Part shown: positions 27,118-36,173 of the stretch, piece after piece | Numbering within the stretch: the stretch's first letter is position 1 | How the letters are laid out: each line of letters opens with the position of its first letter | From: Rugosimonospora acidiphila | Lineage (GTDB): Bacteria > Actinomycetota > Actinomycetes > Mycobacteriales > Micromonosporaceae | Length of the DNA stretch: 64,000 nucleotides | Direction: 5' to 3' | NCBI RefSeq assembly: GCF_039543385.1 | Contig: NZ_BAABJQ010000019.1 | Location: 124,001-188,000, forward strand | Made by a program: the position numbers and the translations under genes | Notes under the pieces: generated by a model | What the model saw: only the letters and a program-made list of their open reading frames with translations | Databases searched by the model: none | Told to the model about the DNA's origin: nothing

Positions 27118-27573
27118 ATGAATGGCTTCGACGAGGGGGCTCAGCTTCGCGTCGATGGCGACCTGGGAGAGTTCGGAGCCCGGCTGGATGAGGCACTCCG
27201 CATGATTCGGCCGAGCCTTGGTCGACGGCGCCGCGACCGAGTGTCCGGCTACCCGGGAGATGGCACCCAGCGCTGGCCGGCCGTGCACGCGCTCGACGTC
27301 GCGGTGCTGTTCCGACTGGCCCTCGAATCCGCCCCCGCCGGGACGGAATGGCAGGCCGTGGCTGACGAGGGCGACAAGGTCCGCGACATCGCGGCTGTCA
27401 TCGGTCGGCGACTGGGCCTGCCGGTCGAGTCCGTTCCGGAGGAGACCTACGGCCCGTTCGGCCCGATCTTCGCGATGGACCAGCCAGCGTCCAGCGCCCA
27501 CACCCGGGAGGCGCTCGGCTGGAAGCCGGTCCACCCGAGCCTCCTCGACGACCTGGAGAACATTCAGCCCTGA
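27118..27573 (+). pseudogene. NAD-dependent epimerase/SDR, C-terminal remnant
   Basis: From about 27240 the frame reads GYPGDGTQRWPAVHALDVAV, AGTEWQAVADEGDKVRDIA, GLPVESVPEETYGPFGPIF and SSAHTREALGWKPVHPSL. This is the substrate-binding end of extended SDR epimerases. The Rossmann half (GxxGxxG, YxxxK) is missing. The first 40 residues of the open frame do not fit the family, so the 5' part was replaced or lost. Confidence 0.6.
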
Positions 27574-27848
27574 CTGGCCCGCGACTACTGACCTTCTGCC
27601 AGTCAGCGTCGCGATGATCAGTTCCCCGTCGTCGGTGAGTCGCACCTGTCCGGTCGCACCCTTCGCCCACAGCGCCTCCATCGGCAGGCGCTGCGACAGC
27701 CGCCCCAGCGCGGCATCCGGCGCCGACCTCACGCGCGCCGCCCTGTCGCCCCTGCACCTTGGCGTTGCGCGATGCTCTTGTACCTCCCCCGGAGCGACCA
27801 ATCCCCGCGGTCAGGCCGTGTATCGCGGCGATGGAAAGCGAAGGCGGG

Positions 27849-28712
27849 TCATAGGCGTGTGGCCGTGCGGATCAGCCCGGCGAGGGCGAGGGAACGGCTG
27901 TGCGCGGGCCAGGCGATATGGGTGACGACGGGGGGTGCGTCGGTCAGTGGGACGGCTGTGTGCTCGGCCCATAGCCACGTGCGGGCCGAGTCGGGTAAGA
28001 CGGCCACGGTGCGTCCGAGGGCGATGAGCTGGGCCAGCTGCGTCTGGTCGTGGATTTCGGGGCCCGGGCCGGGCGGGTACGTGCCGTTGCGGGACCAGCG
28101 GGCGAGCGGAAGCTCGGGGATGTCGCTGACGTCGGCCAGGGACAGAGTCCTGTGCGCGGCGAGGGGGTGCGCGGCGGGCAGGACAGCGATCTGCCCCTCG
28201 GTCATCAGTGGCTCGCTGTCAAAACCGGCGAGGGAGTTGAACGGCGCGTGCATGAGCGCCACATCGGCGCGGCCGTCGCGCAGCATCCCTTCCTGCTCGC
28301 ACAGGCCGCTGGGTAGCACCTCGATCTCGACGGCGTCCGGCTCGGCGGCGTAGGCGTCGAGAAGCTTGTGCAGCAGCTCATGAGACGCGCCGGCCTTCAC
28401 CGCCAGCACCAGGCGGTTGCGGGGGCCACCCGGAGTGTCGGCGCCGCCGGCGCGACGGGTGCGGCGAGCGGCAGCGGTGGCCGCGTCGAGCGCTGCGCGG
28501 CCCTCGTGCAGCAGCATCTCTCCGGCGCCGGTCAGGGCGACGCCGCGGCGGTTGCGTTTGAGCAGGGAGACGCCGAGGCGCCGCTCAAGCTGCTGGATCG
28601 CCCGGGACGGCGGTGGCTGGGCCATGCCGAGGCGCTCGGCGGCGCGACCGAAGTGCAGTTCGTCTGCGACGGCCATGAAGTACCTCAGCTCGCGGGTCTC
28701 CAAGATGTCCAT
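27849..28712 (-). CDS. LysR-family transcriptional regulator
   Basis: Encodes 287 residues. The N-terminal helix-turn-helix is canonical (ELRYFMAVADELHFGRAAER, LGMAQPPPSRAIQQLERRLG), followed by the periplasmic-binding-like effector domain. It diverges from the truncated aldo/keto reductase at 28810. The gap between them contains a T-N11-A palindrome suited to a LysR dimer. The regulator looks intact although its likely target gene is broken. Confidence 0.9.
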   Translation of the reverse strand: MDILETRELRYFMAVADELHFGRAAERLGMAQPPPSRAIQQLERRLGVSLLKRNRRGVALTGAGEMLLHEGRAALDAATAAARRTRRAGGADTPGGPRNRLVLAVKAGASHELLHKLLDAYAAEPDAVEIEVLPSGLCEQEGMLRDGRADVALMHAPFNSLAGFDSEPLMTEGQIAVLPAAHPLAAHRTLSLADVSDIPELPLARWSRNGTYPPGPGPEIHDQTQLAQLIALGRTVAVLPDSARTWLWAEHTAVPLTDAPPVVTHIAWPAHSRSLALAGLIRTATRL

Positions 28713-28736
28713 GACCACAAACGTAGCTCGCCGGTG

Positions 28737-28751
28737 ATACCCGCCGGGTAT
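28737..28751. promoter_or_regulatory. LysR-type operator palindrome
   Basis: ATACCC-GCC-GGGTAT is a perfect 6-bp inverted repeat that includes a TA-N9-TA (T-N11-A) LysR box. It is centred in the gap between the divergent LysR gene and the aldo/keto reductase fragment. Confidence 0.6.
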
Positions 28752-28809
28752 GACAGGTCACTGTATCGGTATTGGATGCGTCTGCTGTCCGCGAGTGAGC
28801 ATCGACGGC

Positions 28810-29145
28810 ATGAACGAGAACACACCCTCCGCGTCGTTGCCCGGCGGCACCTGGACCCTCGGCGATCTGACCGTCACCCGCTTCGGCTACGGCGCCATGC
28901 AGCTCGCCGGCCCCGGGGTCATGGGCCCGCCCGCCGACCGCGACGGCGCGCTCGCCGTCCTGCGCGAGGCCGCCGGCCTCGGGATCACCCATATCGACAC
29001 CGCCAGTGCTTACGGACCACGTGTCACCAACCAGCTGATCCGTGAAACGCTGCACCCCTATTCCGAATCGCTGCACATCGTGACCAAGGTCGGCGCGGTC
29101 CGCGATCAACAGGAGCTCGCCGAGTTGGACAAGATCGGCCTGTAG
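28810..29145 (+). pseudogene. Aldo/keto reductase, N-terminal fragment
   Basis: One hundred and eleven residues covering the start of the barrel: WTLGDLTVTRFGYGAMQLAG, GLGITHIDTASAYGPRVTNQ (catalytic Asp and Tyr) and SLHIVTKVG (catalytic Lys). The frame then stops shortly after LAELDKIGL, about 180 residues before the family's end. An intact relative is encoded at 37445-38350. It diverges from the LysR gene, which was probably its regulator. Confidence 0.75.
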
Positions 29146-29459
29146 TGCCGTGTCCACTAACGTTTGCCCGGTTGGGCGGTTGTTGTGGATTCTCGCCGCC
29201 GGATGGCGGTCGAGCGACTCCCCACCGTTGCTGGTGGGGCGGGCCACGGCTGGCCAACGGACCCTGATGCTGCCGCTGGGGTGCGGCGGCGTGGGTCACG
29301 CCGGGACTGGCCGGCACCGGGTAGGTGCCGGCCGGCTCGACGGTGCGTGATCACCTCCGGCAGTACCGGGGTGAGGGTTCCGCCGCCCGGGGTGCGGGTG
29401 GCGATGATGGCCGCCGCGACAAGGTCGCGGTGCCCGGTGGTCTGGCAGTGGGGGTCTTC
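29146..29459. other. Intergenic debris
   Basis: No gene can be supported. The sequence lies between an aldo/keto reductase fragment that ends abruptly and fragments of two regulators. The start (tgccgtgtccactaacg) looks like it could be a mobile-element end, but I cannot find its partner in the window. Confidence 0.3.
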
Positions 29460-29687
29460 GGTACGAGTACCACCTCACGCCCGCCGGCGAGCAATTGCGG
29501 ATCGTCCTCGGCGCGCTCCAGCAGTGGCGGCGTGGATCTTGCCACCCTGTCCACGCTGGTCGGCGCGCTGACGCTTGCCCGCGCCACCGCCGGGTCAGAC
29601 CTGTCGGAGCGCATCCTTGCCGCGGCCCGCCAAGCGCTGCCCGACACGACCGCGGCCCACGAGGCTCCGCCCCGCGCCGAGGGCTGA
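29460..29687 (+). pseudogene. HxlR and TetR regulator fragments joined end to end
   Basis: From 29460 one frame reads LRYEYHLTPAGEQLRIVLGA and LQQWR, the wing and last helix of HxlR/MarR-like regulators. At about 29531 the coding signal switches frame to VDLATLSTLVGALTLARATA and SDLSERILAAARQALPDT, the C-terminal helices of a TetR-family repressor, with a stop at 29687. Neither has a DNA-binding domain. The junction is sharp, which suggests deletion between two formerly separate genes. Confidence 0.55.
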
Positions 29688-29785
29688 ATCTACCCGTCTG
29701 AACCGCGCCCGCCGGATTATCCGGTGGGCGCCTGTTCATAGCGGTATGTCTTATGTCGGCCGCTGCCGCGTCTCCGTTTGCATCA

Positions 29786-29809
29786 CTTAGATGATGGATA
29801 TAATCTAAG
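29786..29809. promoter_or_regulatory. Operator palindrome overlapping a TATAAT box before the SDR gene
   Basis: CTTAGAT-N10-ATCTAAG is a perfect 7-bp inverted repeat, strikingly AT-rich for this genome. TATAAT at 29799-29804 overlaps its right half. Such spacing suits a TetR-family dimer that blocks the -10 region. The only TetR remnant nearby (29531-29687) lacks its DNA-binding half. Confidence 0.6.
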
Positions 29810-29872
29810 CTAAGTTGTAAGACGGGTGCTCATCGAGCAACCGCTTCCGATCCCAAAAGGAAATCTGCCTCC

Positions 29873-30670
29873 ATGTCTGACACGAACACGCAGGGCATCG
29901 CCGTGGTCACCGGGGCCTCGGCCGGAATGGGCGCCGTGTACGCCGACCGGCTCGCCCGCCGCGGCTACGACCTGCTGCTGATCGCCCGCGACAAGAGCCG
30001 GCTCGAGGCCGTCGCGGCGAAGGTCACCGCGGGCACCGGACGCTCGGCCGAGGTGCTGGCCGCAGACCTCGCCGATCCCGCCCAACTCGCGAAGGTGGAA
30101 GAGCGCCTGCGCACCGACGAATCGATCTCGCTGCTGGTCAACAACGCCGGCGGTACCGTCTTCGGCCCGCTCGCCCAGGCCGACCCGTCCGAGCTGGAAG
30201 ACCTGATCACGCTGAACGTGACCTCGCTGACCCGGCTGACCACCGCCGTACTCGCGGGCTTCACCCGGCGGGGCACGGGCACGATCATCAACCTGTCGTC
30301 CGCGCTGGCATTCAACGTGCTGCCGGTCAGCGCCGTCTACAGCGGTACGAAGAGCTACGTGGTGGCGTTCACCCAAGCGCTGCAGCAGGAGTTCGCCGAG
30401 ACCGGCATCCGTATCCAGACGGTCTTCCCCGGCGCGGTCCGTACCGATTTCTGGACCGGTTCCGGTATCGAGGTCTCCGCGTTCCCGCAGGAGTGGGTCA
30501 TGTCCGCCGACGACGCGGTCGACGCCGCCCTCGCGGGGCTGGACGCGGGCGAGCCTATGACTCTGCTATCCCTGCCGGACATCGCTGACTGGGACAAGTT
30601 CGACGCGGCCCGCCAGGCGATGATCCCGAACCTGTCCCGGTCGGTTCCGGCCGACCGCTACCGGAACTGA
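29873..30670 (+). CDS. Short-chain dehydrogenase/reductase
   Basis: Encodes 265 residues with all classical SDR motifs: TGASAGMG (cofactor loop), LLVNNAGG, catalytic Ser in INLSSALAF, and YSGTK (Tyr and Lys). The C-terminal FPGAVRTDFW matches the substrate loop. AAGGAAA precedes the ATG. The substrate cannot be told. It stands downstream of an operator palindrome and is likely a single-gene unit ending at the bidirectional terminator at 30686-30727. Confidence 0.92.
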   Translation: MSDTNTQGIAVVTGASAGMGAVYADRLARRGYDLLLIARDKSRLEAVAAKVTAGTGRSAEVLAADLADPAQLAKVEERLRTDESISLLVNNAGGTVFGPLAQADPSELEDLITLNVTSLTRLTTAVLAGFTRRGTGTIINLSSALAFNVLPVSAVYSGTKSYVVAFTQALQQEFAETGIRIQTVFPGAVRTDFWTGSGIEVSAFPQEWVMSADDAVDAALAGLDAGEPMTLLSLPDIADWDKFDAARQAMIPNLSRSVPADRYRN

Positions 30671-30685
30671 CCCGTCCCACGCAGA

Positions 30686-30727
30686 GGTCCTCGTCGGGGT
30701 GGAACTCCCACACTCCCGCCGAGGACC
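30686..30727. terminator. Bidirectional terminator between convergent genes
   Basis: GGTCCTCG and CGAGGACC form a perfect 8-bp outer stem that continues with near-complementary G/C bases inward (CGGGGTG/CACTCCCG). It lies between the SDR gene and the convergent hydrolase gene. Confidence 0.65.
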
Positions 30728-30840
30728 GTGTGGGGCAATTGAGACTCCGGCCCGTAGAGGGAGCCTCGCCGGCGCTCTCGATGCCGGCAGCGCTACCCGC
30801 ACCGTTACTACGCGCCGCCCACGTCGGGCCGTCCGCTCCG

Positions 30841-31791
30841 TTACAGGTCGGCGACCGCCCGTGCCCGGTCGGCCATCGCGCGTCGGGCCGAGTCCGCCCA
30901 GGGTGCGAGCCGCTCCCAGCCGTGAGGTGCTCCGGGGTGAACGTGTAGTTCCACCGGTACCGACGCCCGCGTCAGGCGCTGGGCGTAGGCGATGACCTCG
31001 TCCCGGAAGATGTCCAGGTCGCCGACGTCAAGGTAGGCGGGCGCGAGCCCGGTGAAGTCGGCAAGCCGCGCCGGGGCCGTCACCGGCGATACCGCGTCGG
31101 TGCCGAAGTCGCCGCCGAGCACGGCCTTCCAGGCCGTGTAGTTGTCGTCGTACGTCCAGGTGAGGAACTCGGCGCGCGAGGGGTCCGGTGTCTGCGTTCG
31201 GTCGTCGAGCATGGGATACACCAGGATCTGGCGGGCCAGGCTCACGCCCCGGTCCCGCGCCAGGATCGCCGAGCCGGCCGCCGGCGCACCTCCGCCGCTG
31301 TCACCCATCACCGCGACCCGGGCCGGATTCACGCCGAGATCGGGCGCGTGCTCGAGCAGCCAGGCGAGCCCGGCGTACACGTCCTCGGCGAGCGTGGTGC
31401 CGCTGCCTTCGTCGGGTGCCCGGCGGTAGCCGACGGACAGGAACGGAACTCCAGTCTGGGCCACGTACCAGGAGACGACCTCGTCGTACAGGTCCAGCGT
31501 GCCCATGATCATGCCGCCACCGTGTGCGTAGACGACGGCCGCGCCGGGCTGCGGGGCCGGCTCCGCGCGGGTGTACCAGCGCAGTTCGATGAGGACACCG
31601 TCAGGCGAGACGGTGAAACGCTGCACGCTGTCGACGCCGGACGACGGCGGAACCAGCGCCGCCATCGCCGCCTGGCCCAGTTCGCCGCTCGCCCGCAACG
31701 ACTTCCAGTCCCCCCGCGCGCGCGGCGGCCCGTCCCCCCGCCCGAGAGCCGCCATCGCGGGGATGAGTTGGGGGTCCAGTTGGTAGGTCAC
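30841..31791 (-). CDS. Alpha/beta hydrolase, hormone-sensitive-lipase-like esterase
   Basis: Encodes 316 residues from a GTG that overlaps the SnoaL-like gene stop (GTGA). The oxyanion HGGG motif is at 90-93, the nucleophile is Ser165 in GDSGGG, and VGDLDIFRDE and HPGAPHGWE carry the expected Asp and His. This is family IV esterase architecture without a signal peptide, so it is cytoplasmic. It shares a two-gene operon with the SnoaL-like gene and is divergent from a MerR regulator. Confidence 0.9.
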   Translation of the reverse strand: MTYQLDPQLIPAMAALGRGDGPPRARGDWKSLRASGELGQAAMAALVPPSSGVDSVQRFTVSPDGVLIELRWYTRAEPAPQPGAAVVYAHGGGMIMGTLDLYDEVVSWYVAQTGVPFLSVGYRRAPDEGSGTTLAEDVYAGLAWLLEHAPDLGVNPARVAVMGDSGGGAPAAGSAILARDRGVSLARQILVYPMLDDRTQTPDPSRAEFLTWTYDDNYTAWKAVLGGDFGTDAVSPVTAPARLADFTGLAPAYLDVGDLDIFRDEVIAYAQRLTRASVPVELHVHPGAPHGWERLAPWADSARRAMADRARAVADL

Positions 31792-32153
31792 CGCGACTGC
31801 GCCGGCTGGTTGAAGACCACGACCAGGCTGATGATCTTGTCGTCCCGGACACTGAAGTAGTTGGTCAGCACGACCTCCTTCGGCAGGTTCGTCCGGTCGA
31901 AGGTGCCGTCGTAGGCACCGCGCACGATGGTGTCGCCGTGGTGGTCGAGCACCTCGCGCACGTCGATGGTGACGTGGTCGCCCACCATCTCCCGCTCGAC
32001 CCAGCGCCGGATGGCGGCGGCGCCGACAAACTCGCGGCGGGCGTCGTTGACGTACGCGTCGTCGGCGAACGTGCTCATGATGGCGTCGGTGTCCAGGGCG
32101 TTGACTGCGGCGACGTGTGCCGCGACGACGCCGGTGAGCCGAGTTGGTTGCAT
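31788..32153 (-). CDS. SnoaL-like (NTF2-fold) protein
   Basis: Encodes 121 residues: HVAAVNALDTDAIMSTFADD, then GAAAIRRWVEREMVGDHVTI and IISLVVVFNQPA, a typical SnoaL/nuclear-transport-factor-2 fold of about 120 residues. Members are cyclases, isomerases or small-molecule binders, so no reaction can be assigned. GAAAGG lies upstream of the ATG. Divergent from the MerR gene across a strong palindrome. Confidence 0.85.
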   Translation of the reverse strand: MQPTRLTGVVAAHVAAVNALDTDAIMSTFADDAYVNDARREFVGAAAIRRWVEREMVGDHVTIDVREVLDHHGDTIVRGAYDGTFDRTNLPKEVVLTNYFSVRDDKIISLVVVFNQPAQSR

Positions 32154-32254
32154 GATCCAAGCCTTTCTCGTCGCGCCGGCCGGTGCCGGCCCGGCTTCCA
32201 TCACGCTCGTGGTTCCCCCGGCGGGACAGTCAAGATCTATCCGTGGACGAGACT

Positions 32255-32269
32255 CTCCCCCAGGGGGAG
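32255..32269. promoter_or_regulatory. MerR-type operator palindrome
   Basis: CTCCCCC-A-GGGGGAG is a perfect 7-bp dyad in the 132-base gap between the divergent SnoaL-like and MerR genes, only 17 bases before the MerR ATG. This 'CTCCCC...GGGGAG' form is common for autoregulated actinobacterial MerR proteins. Confidence 0.6.
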
Positions 32270-32285
32270 GCGGCACACTGGGGTC

Positions 32286-33101
32286 ATGCCAGCTACCGTG
32301 TCGATCGGCGACTTCTCGCGGGCCACTCACCTGAGTGTGAAGACTCTGCGTTACTACCACCGGGTAGGACTGCTGGAGCCCGCCGATGTCGACGCGCACA
32401 GCAACTATCGCCGGTACACGGTCGAACAGATCCCGACCGCGCAGATCATCCGCCGGTTCCGTGAACTCGACATGCCGGTCGACGAGATCCAGAAGGTGCT
32501 CGCCACCCCGGACGTGGGGGTACGCAACGAGCTGATCGGCAGGCATCTGGCCCGGCTTGAAGAAGGGCTGGCGCGCACCCAGGCCGCCGTCGAGTCGCTG
32601 CACAACCTGCTGCGTCCCGCAGCCCAGCCACCGATTCACCGCCGCCGGGTCGAGGCCACCGCGGTCGCCGCCATCACCGAAACGCTGGACATTGCCGACG
32701 CGCTGCCGTGGTTCCAGGGTGCGCTGGGCGAGTTACGGGCGACCGTCAACGCGCAGAAGCTCACCGTCACCGGGCCGGCCGGCGGCGTGTTCGCCGACGA
32801 ACTGTTCACCGACGAGCGCGGCCAGGCGACGATCTTCCTCCCGTGTACCGGCGAGGTACGCCGGGTGGGCCGCGTCGCCTCGCTGACGATCCCCGCGATC
32901 GAGCTGGCCGTCATCGAACACACCGGTCCGCTGACCCACATCGACAGCGCCTATGCGGCCCTGGCAACCTACGTGTCCCGGCACGCCCTGGCCGTTGACG
33001 GACCGCTGCGCGAGTACTACCCGGTGAGCATCCTCGACACGCCGGACGAGTCGCTGTGGCGCACCGAGATCGGATGGCCGATCTTCAACACGACCGCGTG
33101 A
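32286..33101 (+). CDS. MerR-family regulator with GyrI-like effector domain
   Basis: Encodes 271 residues. The N-terminal MerR winged helix reads SIGDFSRATHLSVKTLRYYH and the dimer helix follows (IIRRFRELDMPVDEIQKVL). Residues 120-271 are a GyrI-like/BmrR-type ligand domain (VAAITETLDIADALPWFQGA, EHTGPLTHIDSAYAALATYV, EYYPVSILDTPDESLWRTEI). Such proteins activate efflux or detoxification genes on binding drugs. It probably controls the divergent hydrolase operon and itself. Confidence 0.92.
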   Translation: MPATVSIGDFSRATHLSVKTLRYYHRVGLLEPADVDAHSNYRRYTVEQIPTAQIIRRFRELDMPVDEIQKVLATPDVGVRNELIGRHLARLEEGLARTQAAVESLHNLLRPAAQPPIHRRRVEATAVAAITETLDIADALPWFQGALGELRATVNAQKLTVTGPAGGVFADELFTDERGQATIFLPCTGEVRRVGRVASLTIPAIELAVIEHTGPLTHIDSAYAALATYVSRHALAVDGPLREYYPVSILDTPDESLWRTEIGWPIFNTTA

Positions 33102-33689
33102 CACGAACCCAGCAGCGGAACCGACCACAGCCCGCTGCCTCTGCCCATTGAAGCCGTATGGCCGCCGGGTGGGGCACCCGGCCGCTGGACACGATCGCGG
33201 CCAGCGACATCGAGGCCCTCCAACGCGACATGGCGGCCAACGCGTTACCCCGACGCGACAACCGAGGCGGAGTGTTGACCGGCGACGCCGAAGCGGAGCA
33301 TGGGATTGGGCAGGCGCCCGGTCTGCCGTACTTCTGACACGGTGACGAGAGCCCGTCAGCCGGGGACCGTTCGGGCGTCCGCCCGGGTAACGATCCGGCC
33401 GACGACGGCGGGAGCTCAGCTACCCGCACGTTCCTTGAGAACGCACGCGACTGACCTACTACGTCGCTGAAGCCATCAACGACGCCGGGTCCACTGTCAG
33501 CAGCGGCCGCGCCGACGCCGTGAAACTGATCCACGAGCCCGCCGTCGGCGTGCTCACCGGCAACGGATCACCAGCCATCGACCAGCGGACCGCTAAAATC
33601 CGCGACATCCTCTCCACCCGGCCGACATGCCCGCACCGCCAGCCCAGCGTCCAGCACCAACGGTGAACCCCTCGAAAGGAGCCATCGGT
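33102..33689. other. Gene-free stretch between MerR and DUF4331 genes
   Basis: No gene I can support. A plus frame near 33447-33640 reads LTYYVAEAINDAGSTVSSGR and is protein-like but has no start codon or recognised family; it may be another remnant. Confidence 0.35.
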
Positions 33690-34649
33690 ATGGCGCACCA
33701 CGTCTCCGGTCTGGGCATCAGCCCGACCAGCATGGACCCCCGCAGCCACATCACCGACCTCTACGTGTTCCAGAAGCCGGGTGATGACAACAAAACGATC
33801 CTGGTGATGAACATCAACCCGTACTCGCCGATCACCGCTGACGCCGTCGACCCCGAGTCGGTGTACGAGTTCGGCGTGGACACCGACGCCGATGCGGTCA
33901 TCGATATCGCCTTCCGGATGCGCTTCTCCCCGGTAGAAGCGGACTCGCAGACCGCCAGCGTGCACCTGGCGACCGGTCAACGCGCTGCGGCCGACCTCAA
34001 CGCCGGGGAGACGATCATTAAGGATGCTCCGGTGACCTTCGGTGCGCAACCGCACATCACCACGGCCGGCGACGTCAGGTTCTTCGGCGGGCTGCGCAGC
34101 GACCCGTTCTTCGCCGACCCGGTCGGTGCCGGCAACAACTTCCAGTGGACCGGCGAGGACTTCTTCGTCGACAAGAACGTGTTCGGTATCGTGCTGGAGG
34201 TTCCGAATACCATGCTCGGCTCGAATCCGAAGGTGGGCGTGTGGGCCCGGGTCCTGGTGCCACATGACGGCCGATTGGTCCAGGGGGACCGGGCGGGGCG
34301 GCCGGGGATCGACAACAATTTCAACCAGAGCGTCGAGGACAAGCGGGTCTGGAACCAGCAGGAGCCGGCCAAGGATCGGGAGCTCTTCCTCGACAAGTTC
34401 ACCGGCGTCTTTGAGCACGTGGGCGGCTACTCCAGGGACCAGGCAGCCATCCTCGCGGCCTCGCTGCTGCCCGACCTTGTGCCGTACGACTACTCCAGCG
34501 CCGACGGATACCCGAACGGCCGCAACCTCACCGACGACGTCATCAACCTGGGAATCGCCCAGGTGACCAACGGTGCCGTGCCCCACGACGGGCTGCGACC
34601 CCACACCGACCTCCGCTCCGACTTCCCCTTCCTGGGAACTCCGCACTAA
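33690..34649 (+). CDS. DUF4331 family protein
   Basis: Encodes 319 residues from an ATG preceded by AAAGGA. It reads MAHHVSGLGISPTSMDPRSH, ITDLYVFQKPGDDNKTILVM and NPYSP at the start, FFGGLRSDPFFAD and FGIVLEVPNTMLG in the middle, and DVINLGIAQ near the end, all characteristic of DUF4331. There is no signal peptide, unlike many secreted members. The function is unknown. Confidence 0.85.
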   Translation: MAHHVSGLGISPTSMDPRSHITDLYVFQKPGDDNKTILVMNINPYSPITADAVDPESVYEFGVDTDADAVIDIAFRMRFSPVEADSQTASVHLATGQRAAADLNAGETIIKDAPVTFGAQPHITTAGDVRFFGGLRSDPFFADPVGAGNNFQWTGEDFFVDKNVFGIVLEVPNTMLGSNPKVGVWARVLVPHDGRLVQGDRAGRPGIDNNFNQSVEDKRVWNQQEPAKDRELFLDKFTGVFEHVGGYSRDQAAILAASLLPDLVPYDYSSADGYPNGRNLTDDVINLGIAQVTNGAVPHDGLRPHTDLRSDFPFLGTPH

Positions 34650-35263
34650 CGGCGAGGCAGCCGTTGGGCTCCCTACTGATTCCCCACACCTCCTGCGACC
34701 GTCTGCAGGATCGAACCGGCCACCACCTCTCTGGTACATCGACCAGGCAGAGATCGCCCGACGGATCGTCCACAGGCATGCGGCGCGCTTCGCCGAGCGC
34801 GGCCTGAGAGCGAGGCTCAGCGCATCGCTGACGCGGGCGCGCGACTACAGGACCAGCCCACCGGCGCCGCGAGTCTGAACCCCTCCCGGCGCCGGTGGCG
34901 AGGCGTGGTGCGCGCGCACCGGGCCCCCGGTTCCGCCGACAACGACACCCGCATCCCATCCGCCGGACCATCGGGGGCCAGTTCCGTGAGCCTGGTCGGC
35001 ATCGGCTGCCGCTATCGAAACCGACGCCAGCTCGACGGCAACGAGCCGACTCCACCAGAACCCAGCACGTGGGACCCACCGCGAGCAAGAATGGGGCCGG
35101 CGTGACAGCGGTCTCACCGAGACAACACACCATGCATCAAACGATCCTCACCCTAAGCGATCACCTGATCGTGGTGTCGCCTACGGCGTTAGCGTCGTCT
35201 GGTCCGGTCGTTCGGGAGGGTATCGCTGTCGGCGAGCCTGTTCATGATCGCTGCCATGGGCCC
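34650..35263. other. Gene-free stretch
   Basis: No frame here has both coding bias and a recognisable product. It ends where an isochorismatase fragment begins without its N-terminus. Confidence 0.35.
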
Positions 35264-35730
35264 GGTCGCAGGAGGTACAGGTCTGCTACGTCCGGGTCGC
35301 GTTCACCGAAGAGGATTTCGCCGCGATCCCCGCTCACAGTAAGGCCTTCGCCGCCGTCGGGCGCAACGGGGCCCTGACCGCTGACAGCATCGAAACTCAG
35401 ACCCATGAATCGCTTCAGGTCCGCGACGAGGACATCGTCGTGCGCAAGACCCGCTTCGGCGCGTTCAGCACCACGGACCTCTACGCCAGCCTGCTCGGTC
35501 AGGGCATCGACACCCTGATCCTGGCCGGCATCTCCACCGGTGGCGTGGTGCTGTCGACACTGCGGCACGCCGCCGACGAGGACTACCGCATCTATGTTCT
35601 CGCCGACGCCATCGCCGACCCTGACCCCGAAGTCCACCGAGTCCTGCTCGAGAAGGTCTTCCCCCACCAGGCCGACATCATCAACACCGAGGACCTGTGG
35701 GCACTCAGCGGCGAGGGCCGCGGCCTCTAA
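35264..35730 (+). pseudogene. Isochorismatase-family hydrolase lacking its N-terminus
   Basis: The open frame reads VCYVRVAFTEEDFAAIPAHS, DEDIVVRKTRFGAFSTTDLY, GIDTLILAGISTGGVVLSTL and IYVLADAIADPDPEVHRVLL, the body of an isochorismatase-like protein to its natural end. The first 50-60 residues with the catalytic Asp are missing, and no start codon with a ribosome site is found at the junction. The usual Cys position is in the ISTGGVVLST loop and lacks Cys, as in some subfamilies. Confidence 0.6.
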
Positions 35731-35949
35731 CGTCTTCACCGGTCAGGGCAGGCCTGAGCCGGTTGCATGAGACGCGCGTCGGGCCACGAGATCACGGCGG
35801 CCGCCCACAGCCTCAAGGTAGGCCGTGCGGAGGCGGAGCCGGCTGCGGGCGCGGTTGCGAGCCAGTGCAGCGTCTGCGGATACGCACGAAAGTTCACGCT
35901 CCGAACGTGAACGTCCCCCCACCGCGAAAGGAACGAAGCGATGACACAA

Positions 35950-36173
35950 GCCGGGCGGTGGTGCGCAAAGCCCTCACCGTCAAAGGCGTGGCAGGGAGAC
36001 GATCCAGCAGCTATTCAAAAGCCATCGGGCTGATCGAGTCGGGACGCCTCCCTCTGGAGCAGCTTCGCACGATCGCGTATCCGCTGGACCGTGCGATCGA
36101 GGCCGTCGAACATTTCGCCGGTAATAACCCCGACGACGGCGGGATCTGTATCAGCATCAACCCGTCCGCCTGA
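35950..36173 (+). pseudogene. Zinc-type alcohol dehydrogenase, C-terminal remnant
   Basis: The frame reads VVRKALTVKGVAGRRSSSYS, KAIGLIESGRLPLEQLRTIA, YPLDRAIEAVEHFAG and ICISINPSA. This is the last 70 residues of a medium-chain dehydrogenase/reductase. The zinc-binding and NAD-binding parts are absent. Confidence 0.6.

Noticed and set aside
27064..27801. 245-residue minus-strand open frame over the epimerase remnant
   Set aside because: The plus strand carries the recognisable epimerase sequence; the minus frame has no family match or ribosome site.
29146..29180. Possible insertion-sequence end (tgccgtgtccactaacg)
   Set aside because: No matching inverted end, target duplication or transposase remnant could be found in the window.
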